Source: Nitrobium sp046350935
Lineage (GTDB): Bacteria > Nitrospirota > Thermodesulfovibrionia > Thermodesulfovibrionales > Dissulfurispiraceae
Reading direction: 5' to 3'
NCBI GenBank assembly: GCA_046350935.1
Contig: JAXLZK010000008.1
Span: 1-64,000, forward strand
Length of the DNA: 64,000 nucleotides
Within the stretch, counting starts at the first letter, position 1; the number at the start of each line of letters is the position of its first letter. The notes beneath the pieces are model-generated. The model was not told where the DNA came from and searched no databases. It was given only the letters and a program-made list of their open reading frames with translations. This document shows positions 24,729 to 32,112 of the stretch, one piece after another. The translations under genes were made by a program, and so were the position numbers.

Positions 24729-26771
24729 TTACTCGATCTTTACCGACCCGATGGAATACACCTTCGTATTGGGAACGATCTCCCCATGGGAAACCACCAT
24801 GATGCCGCCCGCAACCCTCTCGGCCAGCTTCCGCACAAACCGCCTCACCGCGGTGGAGCAGAGGAGCGCGGGCTGGAACCCCTTGACCACGCCCGCCTCG
24901 TAACTCTTCCTGATGCTCTCGGTGATCTTCTCCATCATGGCGGGATCGAGGGAGAGATAGGAGCCCTGCGGCGTTGTCTGCACCGACTCGACGATCGACC
25001 GCTCCACCCGGGGGTCGAGCAGGATCACGGAAATGGACCCGTCCGCGTTCTGCAGCTGTTTCGTTATGCTCCGGGCAAGGGCTTGCCGGACGTACTCCGT
25101 AAGGACCTCCGCGTCCTTCGTCGCCGTTCCATAGTCGGACAGCGTCTCGAGAATCGTCTGGATGTCGCGGATGGAGACCCTCTCCCGCAGCAGGTTCTGG
25201 AGCACCTTCTGCACCACGCCCAGGCTCATGACCCCGGGGATCAGGTCTTCCACCACTTTGGGATGCGTTTTGGAGACGTTGTCGAGCAGCTTCTGGGCGT
25301 CCTGCTTCCCGAGAAGCTCGTGGGCGTGGTTTTTGATGATCTCGGTGAGATGTGTCGTGATCACCGACGGAACGTCCACGACCGTGTATCCGGCGAGCTG
25401 CGCCCTCTCCATGTCCCTCTCGTCGATCCAGACTGCAGGGAGCCCGAAGGCAGGGTCTTTCGTGGGGATCCCCTCGATCTTCTCCCGTTCGGTGCCCGGG
25501 GAAATGGCGAGGTACTTGCCGAATATCACGTCGGCGGACGACACCTCCACCCCTTTGATGAGAAAGGAGTATCCCATCGGCTTCAGGGAAAGGTTGTCCT
25601 TGATATGGACCGACGGCACGATAAAGCCCATGTCCGTCACCATCTGCTTCCGTATGGATTTTATTCTCGTCAGAAGCCCTCCCCCCTCTTCAACAAGGGG
25701 AATAAGCCCGTACCCGATCTCCAGGGAGAGAGGATCGATGGGGAGCAGCGATTCGAGGCTCTCGGGGGCCTTCACCTCCTCTTCAGCTGCGGGCGCCGCC
25801 TCCTCAGCCCGGAGCGACTTGCCCATGAAAAAGGCGCCGGCCCCGGTGGCGAGAGCGAGGGTAAGAAAGGGGAGGTGCGGAAGCCCCGGAATGATGCCGA
25901 AAAAGGCGAGGACGCCGGAGGCCGTCCCCAGGGCCTTCGGGTTCATCAGGAGCTGCTTCGCCATCTCCGCTCCCAGGTTCGCTTCCGAAGCCGCCCTCGT
26001 CACGATGAGGCCCGCCGCGGTGGAAACGATGAGGGCCGGGATCTGGGTCACCAGGCCGTCGCCCACCGTAAGGATCGTGTATGTCTTTGCCGCGTCCGCC
26101 AGGGGCATCCCTTTCTGCAGGACGCCGATGAGGAAGCCGCCGATGATGTTGATGACCATGATGATAATGCCCGCTATGGCGTCGCCCCGCACGAATTTGC
26201 TCGCACCGTCCATGGAGCCGTAGAAATCGGCCTCCCTGCTGATGTCCAGCCGCCGCCGGCGCGCCTCCCCCTCGTCGATCAGTCCGGCATTGAGGTCCGC
26301 GTCGATGCTCATCTGTTTGCCGGGCATGGCGTCGAGGGTGAACCGGGCCGCCACTTCCGCGATCCTGCCGGAGCCCTTGGTGATGACGGTAAAATTGATG
26401 ATGACGAGGATCATGAAGATGACGAACCCGATGACGAAGTTCCCTCCCAGGACGAATTCGCCGAAAGACTTGATGACCCTGCCCGCGGCCTCGGTGCCCT
26501 GGTCGCCGTGCATGAGAATAAGCCGGGTGGAGGCGATGTTCAGGGAGAGGCGCATCAGCGTGGCGACCAACAGGACGGAAGGGAACACGGAGAAGTCGAG
26601 CGGCCTCCTGATATAGGACGAAACGAGGAGGACCACGATGGACAGGGTGATGCTGAAGGACAGGGACAAATCGAGCAGCAGGGGCGGGAGGGGAATGATC
26701 ATGAAGATGAGAATGACCACGATCCCCATCGCCAGCAGAAGGTCGCTGCGCCGCAAAAGGGTTTCGAGCAT
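24729..26771 (-). CDS. flhA: FlhA, flagellar export gate protein
   Basis: 680 residues. Eight predicted membrane segments in the first half, with the FHIPEP-family loop VTKGSGRIAEVAARFTLDAMPGKQMSIDADLNAGLIDE, and a large cytosolic domain from about 350. FlhA forms the nonameric ring that receives substrate-chaperone complexes and couples proton flow to export. GGAGGTAGGC precedes the ATG, 2 nt after the flhB stop. Confidence 0.98.
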   Translation of the reverse strand: MLETLLRRSDLLLAMGIVVILIFMIIPLPPLLLDLSLSFSITLSIVVLLVSSYIRRPLDFSVFPSVLLVATLMRLSLNIASTRLILMHGDQGTEAAGRVIKSFGEFVLGGNFVIGFVIFMILVIINFTVITKGSGRIAEVAARFTLDAMPGKQMSIDADLNAGLIDEGEARRRRLDISREADFYGSMDGASKFVRGDAIAGIIIMVINIIGGFLIGVLQKGMPLADAAKTYTILTVGDGLVTQIPALIVSTAAGLIVTRAASEANLGAEMAKQLLMNPKALGTASGVLAFFGIIPGLPHLPFLTLALATGAGAFFMGKSLRAEEAAPAAEEEVKAPESLESLLPIDPLSLEIGYGLIPLVEEGGGLLTRIKSIRKQMVTDMGFIVPSVHIKDNLSLKPMGYSFLIKGVEVSSADVIFGKYLAISPGTEREKIEGIPTKDPAFGLPAVWIDERDMERAQLAGYTVVDVPSVITTHLTEIIKNHAHELLGKQDAQKLLDNVSKTHPKVVEDLIPGVMSLGVVQKVLQNLLRERVSIRDIQTILETLSDYGTATKDAEVLTEYVRQALARSITKQLQNADGSISVILLDPRVERSIVESVQTTPQGSYLSLDPAMMEKITESIRKSYEAGVVKGFQPALLCSTAVRRFVRKLAERVAGGIMVVSHGEIVPNTKVYSIGSVKIE

Positions 26772-26773
26772 GC

Positions 26774-27829
26774 CTACCTCCTGCCCTTCAGCTTATAGAC
26801 GCCGGCGAGGATCGTCGCCAGCGCCCGGTAGAGGGTTGCAGGGATCTCCTGGCCGAGATCCAGTTTGAACAAGGTGCGGGCAAGAGGCTTGTCTTCGTAA
26901 ACGGGGACCCCGTGCTTCCGCGCAAGCTGCTTGATGTTTTCGGCGATCAGGTTAGCGCCCTTCGCCACCACCGTGGGGGCTCCCATTTTTACCGCATCAT
27001 ACTTCAGGGCAACGGCGTAATGGGTGGGGTTGGTGATGACCACGTCCGCCTTGGGCACCTCCTGCATCATCCTCTTGCGCGCCATCTCGCGCTGCAGGCT
27101 CCGTATTCTCGCCTTCACCTGCGGGTCGCCGTCCGTTTCCTTGTGCTCCTCCTTCACTTCCTGCTTGGTCATTCGCAGGTTGCGCTCGTACTGCCATCTC
27201 TGGTAGCCGTAGTCGGCCGCCGAAAACAGGGTGAGGATAATGACGGAAATAAGGAAAAGCTTCCGTATCTGTTCGAAGGAGAACCCCATGATCCCCTGCA
27301 TGTCCATATCGATGAGGAGGGGGATCTTCACCAGCTCGCTCCTGATGATCAGGTAGAGGAGCGTCCCGAGGACGAGAATCTTGAGGACTCCCTTGATCGT
27401 CTCGAAGAGGTTGTTCAAACTGAAAAACCGCCCGATTCCCTTGATGGGGTTCAGCTTGGAAAAGTCGGGGCTCAGAGGGGCCACGGTGACCAGGAAGCCG
27501 GTCTGCAGGAAATGGACCGCTGCGACCGCAATGAGGATGAGGCCGAAGACGGGCGCCATGATAACGCCGACCTGCGCCGCGTCCTCCTTGAAAATATGCA
27601 CGAGGGTCGCCTCATTCACCGGGATCTGGAAACCTCTTTTCAAGGCGCCCTTCATGTAGGTTGCGAGCGACGCGAGAAACGCCCCGCTGAAGGAAAGGTA
27701 GAGGAATATCGCCCAGATGGGCATAAGCCCGGTAAGGTCCCTGCTCCGGGGTACGTTTCCTTCCTGCCGGGCCTTCTTCCGCTTTCGGCCTGTGGCTTGC
27801 TCTGTTCGTTCGTCCTGGTCTTCCGCCAT
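26774..27829 (-). CDS. flhB: FlhB, export gate and substrate-specificity switch
   Basis: 351 residues, four membrane segments in the N-terminal part, and the autocleavage motif NPTH in ADVVITNPTHYAVALKYD. Cleavage between Asn and Pro lets FlhB switch export from rod/hook to filament proteins, together with FliK (35-36 kb). The N-terminus DERTEQATGRKRKKARQEGNVPRSRD is typical. Confidence 0.98.
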   Translation of the reverse strand: MAEDQDERTEQATGRKRKKARQEGNVPRSRDLTGLMPIWAIFLYLSFSGAFLASLATYMKGALKRGFQIPVNEATLVHIFKEDAAQVGVIMAPVFGLILIAVAAVHFLQTGFLVTVAPLSPDFSKLNPIKGIGRFFSLNNLFETIKGVLKILVLGTLLYLIIRSELVKIPLLIDMDMQGIMGFSFEQIRKLFLISVIILTLFSAADYGYQRWQYERNLRMTKQEVKEEHKETDGDPQVKARIRSLQREMARKRMMQEVPKADVVITNPTHYAVALKYDAVKMGAPTVVAKGANLIAENIKQLARKHGVPVYEDKPLARTLFKLDLGQEIPATLYRALATILAGVYKLKGRR

Positions 27830-27832
27830 CGA

Positions 27833-28570
27833 TCACCTGACAAAGAGCAGCATCGCGTCCTTTACATGGGAGAAGGACTTCGCTATTACGATAACGGTAA
27901 GGGGCAGCGACACCACCAGGATAAAGATGCCGACCACGATATGAAGGGGAACGCTCACAAAATAGAGGTTCGCCTGGGGAAGCACCCGTGAGAGGAACCC
28001 CACCGCGATGTTCACCATGAGCAGCACCAGCATGACTGGCGCGGCCATCTTGAACGCCAGGGGGAACAGCAGCCCGCTCAATTTCAGGATCGAACCGGCC
28101 ATCCCGTTGTAGTCGATGGCGGAGGCCTCGAAACTGCGGGCGATCCCTTCGATAAAGTAGAAGTGGATATCGAAGATGAAGAACAGGCTCATGGCGACGA
28201 TGCTGTAAAAGAAGCTGAGGGGCCCGAGCTGCTCACCGAACAGCGGGTTGAAGACCGCCGCCATGCCGAAGCCCATCTGAATGCTCATCCATTGCGCGGC
28301 CATCTCGATGGCGGCCAGGATGATCCGCATGGCGAGCCCCATGGCCGACCCCACCAGGAAGGCCTCGAAAAGCGCTTTGACCGGGTTATCGACCCGCACC
28401 GTCACCACCGGCAGCAGGAGCAGGGTCAGGGCAACGGCCAGCCCCGCCCTCGCCATAATGGGGGTCACCCGCGCCCCGATGAAAGGGATGAACGAGAGCA
28501 TCACCGCAACCCTGATGAAGAGGGTGATGAAGCGTTCGGCATAGAGATTGATCAGGTCATACAGTTCCAT
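27833..28570 (-). CDS. fliR: FliR, export gate membrane protein
   Basis: 245 residues from the ATG at 28570; the frame is open 51 nt further upstream but those residues are not membrane-like. Six hydrophobic segments and family motifs such as RVAVMLSFIPFIGARVTPIMARAG and GFGMAAVFNPLFGEQ. FliR joins FliP and FliQ in the core export channel. Sits between fliQ and flhB, 3 nt before flhB. Confidence 0.96.
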   Translation of the reverse strand: MELYDLINLYAERFITLFIRVAVMLSFIPFIGARVTPIMARAGLAVALTLLLLPVVTVRVDNPVKALFEAFLVGSAMGLAMRIILAAIEMAAQWMSIQMGFGMAAVFNPLFGEQLGPLSFFYSIVAMSLFFIFDIHFYFIEGIARSFEASAIDYNGMAGSILKLSGLLFPLAFKMAAPVMLVLLMVNIAVGFLSRVLPQANLYFVSVPLHIVVGIFILVVSLPLTVIVIAKSFSHVKDAMLLFVR

Positions 28571-28617
28571 ATGCTCCGCCGTAAGACAGGGAGTGCGCAC
28601 ACCCCTGCCGCATGGGT

Positions 28618-28887
28618 TCACCTCACATACAACGGGATATTCTCGAAAAGACTCCTCGTAAAGCCGACCAGCACCTTGACCATCCAGGGGAGGGCCACCA
28701 GCAAGGTGATGAATACGGCGATTATCTTCGGGATAAAAGACATGGTCATCTCCTGCAGCTGCGTAATCGCCTGGAAGATGCTGATAAGCACTCCCACCAC
28801 GAGGCTTACCAGCAGGACGGGACCGCCGACGAGCAGGACGGTCTCGAAGGTCTGCCTGGACAGCTGGGTAAGCAGCTCGACCGTCAT
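28618..28887 (-). CDS. fliQ: FliQ, export gate membrane protein
   Basis: 89 residues, two hydrophobic hairpin segments (ETVLLVGGPVLLVSLVVGVLISIFQA and PKIIAVFITLLVALPWMVKVLV) with the conserved QAITQLQE between them. Four FliQ copies surround FliP/FliR in the export gate. Its start overlaps the fliOP stop by 4 nt. Confidence 0.97.
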   Translation of the reverse strand: MTVELLTQLSRQTFETVLLVGGPVLLVSLVVGVLISIFQAITQLQEMTMSFIPKIIAVFITLLVALPWMVKVLVGFTRSLFENIPLYVR

Positions 28888-29960
28888 TTAAACCCCCCCA
28901 CCAGCGATCCGATGATCAGCTCCCAGCCGTCCACCAGAACAAACAGGAGGAGCTTGAACGGCATGGAGACCATGACCGGGGGAAGCATCATCATCCCCAT
29001 GGAAAGAAGCACGCTCGAAACGACCATGTCGATGACGAGGAAAGGAAGAAAAATAAGGAACCCGATCTCGAAGGCCTTCTTGAGCTCCCCGACGGCAAAG
29101 GCCGGGACGACCACCCGCAGCGGAAGGTCCATGGGCCGGGCAGGCCTCTCCGCCTTCGACAATTTCAGGAAGAAGGCGAGCTCCTTTTCCTTCGTCTGTT
29201 TCAGCATGAATTCCTTAAGGGGGACGCCGGCCCGTTCGAGGGCGGCCTCCCCGTTGATCTCTTTTTTGGTATAAGGGACATACGCCTCGCTGTACATCCT
29301 GTCCGTGACCGGGGCCATGATGAAGAGAGTCACAAAGAGGGAGAGGCCGATGATCACCTGCGTGGGGGGCACCTGCGGAGTCCCCAGCGCCTGTCTCAGG
29401 AAGGACAGGACCACCACGATGCGGGTGAAGGAGGTCACCATGACGAGGAGGGACGGCAGAATCGAAAGGAGCGTAAGGAACACAAGCAGTTCCATGGGCG
29501 TAGAGAGCCCGAACAGCCCGCCTCCCCCTGCGGGGGGTGCGGCTGCGGGAGCGGCGAGAGAGAGGGCGGGGCGCGCAAAAAGTCCCGCCAAAAAGAAAAG
29601 ACCGGCCGACAGGACGGGCATCTTCCCCCTGAGCAGCCTCCTGATCCTGTCGGCGGCCCCGCTCCCTTCGTCCGTCTCCAGCCCTTTGAAGACGGACTCC
29701 CCCTTCAGAGACTCCTCCACCGACGCCGGGTCCGGCTTCGAGAGAAGGGAGATGCTCCCCTCGGCAATGCCCACCACAAGGTACTCGTTCAGGACCTTTA
29801 TGAGGGCGACCCCCCTCCGCGGCCCGAGGGCCTGGTAATGCACCATCTCGATCATGCCCTTCCGCGGCAGAATCTTCTGCTTGAGCAGCCGCAGGAGGAG
29901 ATACATCCCCCCGAGGATGAGCAGCAGGATCAGCGTCACTTTCAATAACTCGAAACCCAA
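28884..29960 (-). CDS. fliP: FliO-FliP fusion, export gate assembly factor and channel subunit
   Basis: 358 residues in one frame. Residues 1-95 are FliO-like: one membrane segment (LLKVTLILLLILGGMYLLLRLL) and the small cytosolic FliO motif LGPRRGVALIKVLNEYLVVGIAEGSISLL. After a 20-residue linker, residues 114-358 are a complete FliP: signal-like segment, VMVTSFTRIVVVLSFLRQALGTPQ, and KKAFEIGFLIFLPFLVIDMVV. The FliP part starting at Met114 (29621) is 245 residues, the length of E. coli FliP, and has GGGGGA just upstream, so a separate FliP may also be made. The first start is TTG at 29960 with GGAGG 7 nt before it. Confidence 0.93.
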   Translation of the reverse strand: MGFELLKVTLILLLILGGMYLLLRLLKQKILPRKGMIEMVHYQALGPRRGVALIKVLNEYLVVGIAEGSISLLSKPDPASVEESLKGESVFKGLETDEGSGAADRIRRLLRGKMPVLSAGLFFLAGLFARPALSLAAPAAAPPAGGGGLFGLSTPMELLVFLTLLSILPSLLVMVTSFTRIVVVLSFLRQALGTPQVPPTQVIIGLSLFVTLFIMAPVTDRMYSEAYVPYTKKEINGEAALERAGVPLKEFMLKQTKEKELAFFLKLSKAERPARPMDLPLRVVVPAFAVGELKKAFEIGFLIFLPFLVIDMVVSSVLLSMGMMMLPPVMVSMPFKLLLFVLVDGWELIIGSLVGGFK

Positions 29961-29988
29961 GAAAAATCCTCCGTCAGCCTTTTCCCTA

Positions 29989-30318
29989 TTACTTCAACTG
30001 CCGCACCCGCTCCGTCGGGCTGATGATGTCGGTAAGCCTGATCCCGAATTTTTCGTTGACCACGACCACTTCTCCCCTGCCGATGAGCTTCTGGTTCACA
30101 AACACTTCCATCGGCTCCCCCGCCAGCTTGTCGAGGGCGATCACCGACCCCTGTCCGAGCTGCAGGAGCTCCTGCACCAGGATTCTCGTGCTCCCGATCA
30201 CCACCGTCATCTCCAGGGGAACATCGAGAATGAAATTGATGTCCCTCTGAACAGGCTGGGCCGCCTGCGTTTCTCCGCCGAACTCCTGGATATTTAATCC
30301 GCTTACCTCTCCCGCCAT
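29989..30318 (-). CDS. fliN: FliN, C-ring switch protein
   Basis: 109 residues. C-terminal SpoA/FliMN domain: FILDVPLEMTVVIGSTRILVQELLQLGQGSVIALDKLAGEPMEVFVNQKLI and GEVVVVNEKFGIRLTDII. FliN tetramers form the base of the C-ring and help bind CheY-P and the FliH-FliI complex. The ATG overlaps the fliM stop by one base. Confidence 0.97.
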   Translation of the reverse strand: MAGEVSGLNIQEFGGETQAAQPVQRDINFILDVPLEMTVVIGSTRILVQELLQLGQGSVIALDKLAGEPMEVFVNQKLIGRGEVVVVNEKFGIRLTDIISPTERVRQLK

Positions 30319-31307
30319 TATTTCGCGCCTCCTTTCCCACCGGCATGCAGCACGCTCGCTACCTTCATCGCATGCGCACCTTTGAAAACCCCGAAGCGCC
30401 CTTTGAATTTGGGCACCCCTTCCACCAGAACATTCAGATCCTCATCAGCCCTCGTGTTGAGGATGAGGGTGTCTCCGACCTTGATGTTCAGAATTTCCTG
30501 GACGGACATGGTCGCCCTGCCCAGCTCTCCCGTGAGGGTGAGAGGGATCTCTTTCAACCCCTCGTTCAGCCTCTCAAGCCATTTGATATCCAGCTCGTCC
30601 CTGTCCGCGGAGAAAGCGCTGTACAGTTTCTCCTTGATGGGCTCGACGGACCCGTAGGGGATGCAGAGGAAGGCTTTGCACTGTTTTCCCTCGATTTCGA
30701 GGACGAATTCCACCTTTATGACCACATCCACCGGCGTCACGATCGTGACGAACTGGGGGTTCATTTCCGAACGGACATAGAGCGGCCTCATGGGGTAGAC
30801 CGGCTTCCAGGCCTCCTCCATATCGTCGAAAAACATCAGGACGACCTTATGGATGATCTTCTGCTCGATAGGGGTGAACTCCCGCCCCTCGGGCTTGTAG
30901 TACCCTTTGCCGGTCCCCCCGAAGAAAAACTCGATAAGGCTGAATATCATGGGAGCGTCGAAGACCAGCAGGCCGAAGCCCCTGAGCGGCTCCATTTTGA
31001 AGATATTGATGCTGGAGGGAAAGGGAATGCCCCGCATGAAGTCGTAGAACTTGGTGATGTTCACATTAACGTTGGTCACATCCACCATATGCCGTATGGC
31101 GGCGGAGAGGGAGAGCCGGAAATTCCGGGCGAGCCTCTCATTGGCGATATCGAGGGAGGGCATCCTCCCCCTGACGATCTTCTCCTGGCCGGTGAAATCG
31201 TACGCCTTGACGTCGGAGGTTTCCTCCAGCTTTTCGGTCTCGACCTCTCCGTCGGAGATCCCCTTCAGGAGCGCATCGACTTCATCTTGCGAAAGAATAT
31301 CTTCCAT
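30318..31307 (-). CDS. fliM: FliM, C-ring switch protein
   Basis: 329 residues. N-terminal CheY-P-binding peptide MEDILSQDEVDALLKGI is present (the L-S-Q-x-E-I/V-D-x-L motif), followed by the CheC-like middle domain (DFTGQEKIVRGRMPSLDIANERLAR, GGTGKGYYKPEGREFTPIEQKI) and a C-terminal SpoA domain. FliM reverses the motor when CheY-P binds, which ties it to the cheY genes at 18.5 kb. Ten nt separate it from fliL. Confidence 0.98.
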   Translation of the reverse strand: MEDILSQDEVDALLKGISDGEVETEKLEETSDVKAYDFTGQEKIVRGRMPSLDIANERLARNFRLSLSAAIRHMVDVTNVNVNITKFYDFMRGIPFPSSINIFKMEPLRGFGLLVFDAPMIFSLIEFFFGGTGKGYYKPEGREFTPIEQKIIHKVVLMFFDDMEEAWKPVYPMRPLYVRSEMNPQFVTIVTPVDVVIKVEFVLEIEGKQCKAFLCIPYGSVEPIKEKLYSAFSADRDELDIKWLERLNEGLKEIPLTLTGELGRATMSVQEILNIKVGDTLILNTRADEDLNVLVEGVPKFKGRFGVFKGAHAMKVASVLHAGGKGGAK

Positions 31308-31317
31308 GTCACCCTTT

Positions 31318-31812
31318 CTACTGCATTACAAAGTCCGTCAGATACACGTTCTTTACCGAATTGCTGCCCAGGATCTGGTTCGCCATGATATTGACCTCAT
31401 CCTTCAACTGCAGCTTCCCCTCCGGGGAGACGAGGGCATCGGAGGTCTTGCTCGTGAGGAGCGTGATGACGGCATCCCGCAGCTGGGGGGTCTTGTTCTT
31501 CGCCTTTTCCATGATGGCGGGCCCCGCCACTTCGAGCTGCATCGTCACCTTCAGAAAGCGGTTCCCGTTATTGTCGCTGAGATTCACCACAAAGGGGTCG
31601 AGAGCGACCATTACCCCCTCCTCCTTCTTCGGCTCCTCGTGGCTCTCTTTCTTCTGCTCTTTCCCGCCGCCCGATTTTGTGAGGAAGAAGAAGGCCCCTC
31701 CGCCGCCGGCAAGGACGGCAACGGCAATGATGATCACCAGCAGCATATTCTTGCTCTTTTTCTTTTTCGGCTCTTCCCTTTCCTCAGCCGATCCTTCAGT
31801 GTCCTCAGCCAT
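31318..31812 (-). CDS. fliL: FliL, stator-associated protein
   Basis: 164 residues: a Lys/Glu-rich cytosolic start, one membrane segment (NMLLVIIIAVAVLAGGGGAFFFL, about 28-50) and a periplasmic domain with FVVNLSDNNGNRFLKVTMQLEV, typical of FliL. It rings the stator units and supports torque. First gene of the long fliL-to-fliA operon, with GGAGG before the ATG and a sigma-54 promoter 90 nt upstream. Confidence 0.95.
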   Translation of the reverse strand: MAEDTEGSAEEREEPKKKKSKNMLLVIIIAVAVLAGGGGAFFFLTKSGGGKEQKKESHEEPKKEEGVMVALDPFVVNLSDNNGNRFLKVTMQLEVAGPAIMEKAKNKTPQLRDAVITLLTSKTSDALVSPEGKLQLKDEVNIMANQILGSNSVKNVYLTDFVMQ

Positions 31813-31898
31813 TAGGACCTCCTTTATTCGCTCTCGTGCGGAGCACGGCGCATCCCGTGCCCGGATGGGTGTCGTACCTGAACGCGACTAACGTACTT

Positions 31899-31914
31899 AG
31901 CACAGAGCATGCCA
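31899..31914 (-). promoter_or_regulatory. Sigma-54 promoter of the fliL operon
   Basis: Minus strand TGGCAT-GCTCT-GTGCT, matching TGGCAC-N5-TTGC(A/T) at all key positions (GG and GC 10 nt apart). The fliL ATG is about 87 nt downstream. The 300-nt gap between flgE and fliL also holds the hairpin at 32056; nothing else is seen in it. Confidence 0.75.
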
Positions 31915-32055
31915 GATGCAGTTCATTGTTTTTATTGTATTTTAGCCGGAACAGGTCAATATTATGACAGTCCCCTTCCGCAAAAAAGGAGCGCCCCTGT
32001 CAAACAACTTACAGAGGAGAGGAGAAAGAGAAAAGAGAGGGAGAAGAGAGGGAGA

Positions 32056-32097
32056 CCGGCGATGTGGCGGGGAGCAGCCGCCCTGCCCCATCGCCGG
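32056..32097 (-). terminator. Hairpin after flgE, probable terminator
   Basis: A perfect 9-bp stem CCGGCGATG / CATCGCCGG with a 24-nt GC-rich loop, starting 16 nt after the flgE stop. On the minus strand it is followed by a pyrimidine-rich tract rather than a pure T run, so termination efficiency is uncertain. Confidence 0.5.
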
Positions 32098-32112
32098 GTC
32101 CTTTCTGACGGA

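Noticed and set aside
23169..26798. Open frame of about 1200 codons on the plus strand opposite flhG-flhF-flhA
   Set aside because: It is antisense to three certain genes, is rich in Arg/His/Gly/Pro as expected for the complement of GC-rich codons, and has no ribosome site or domain.
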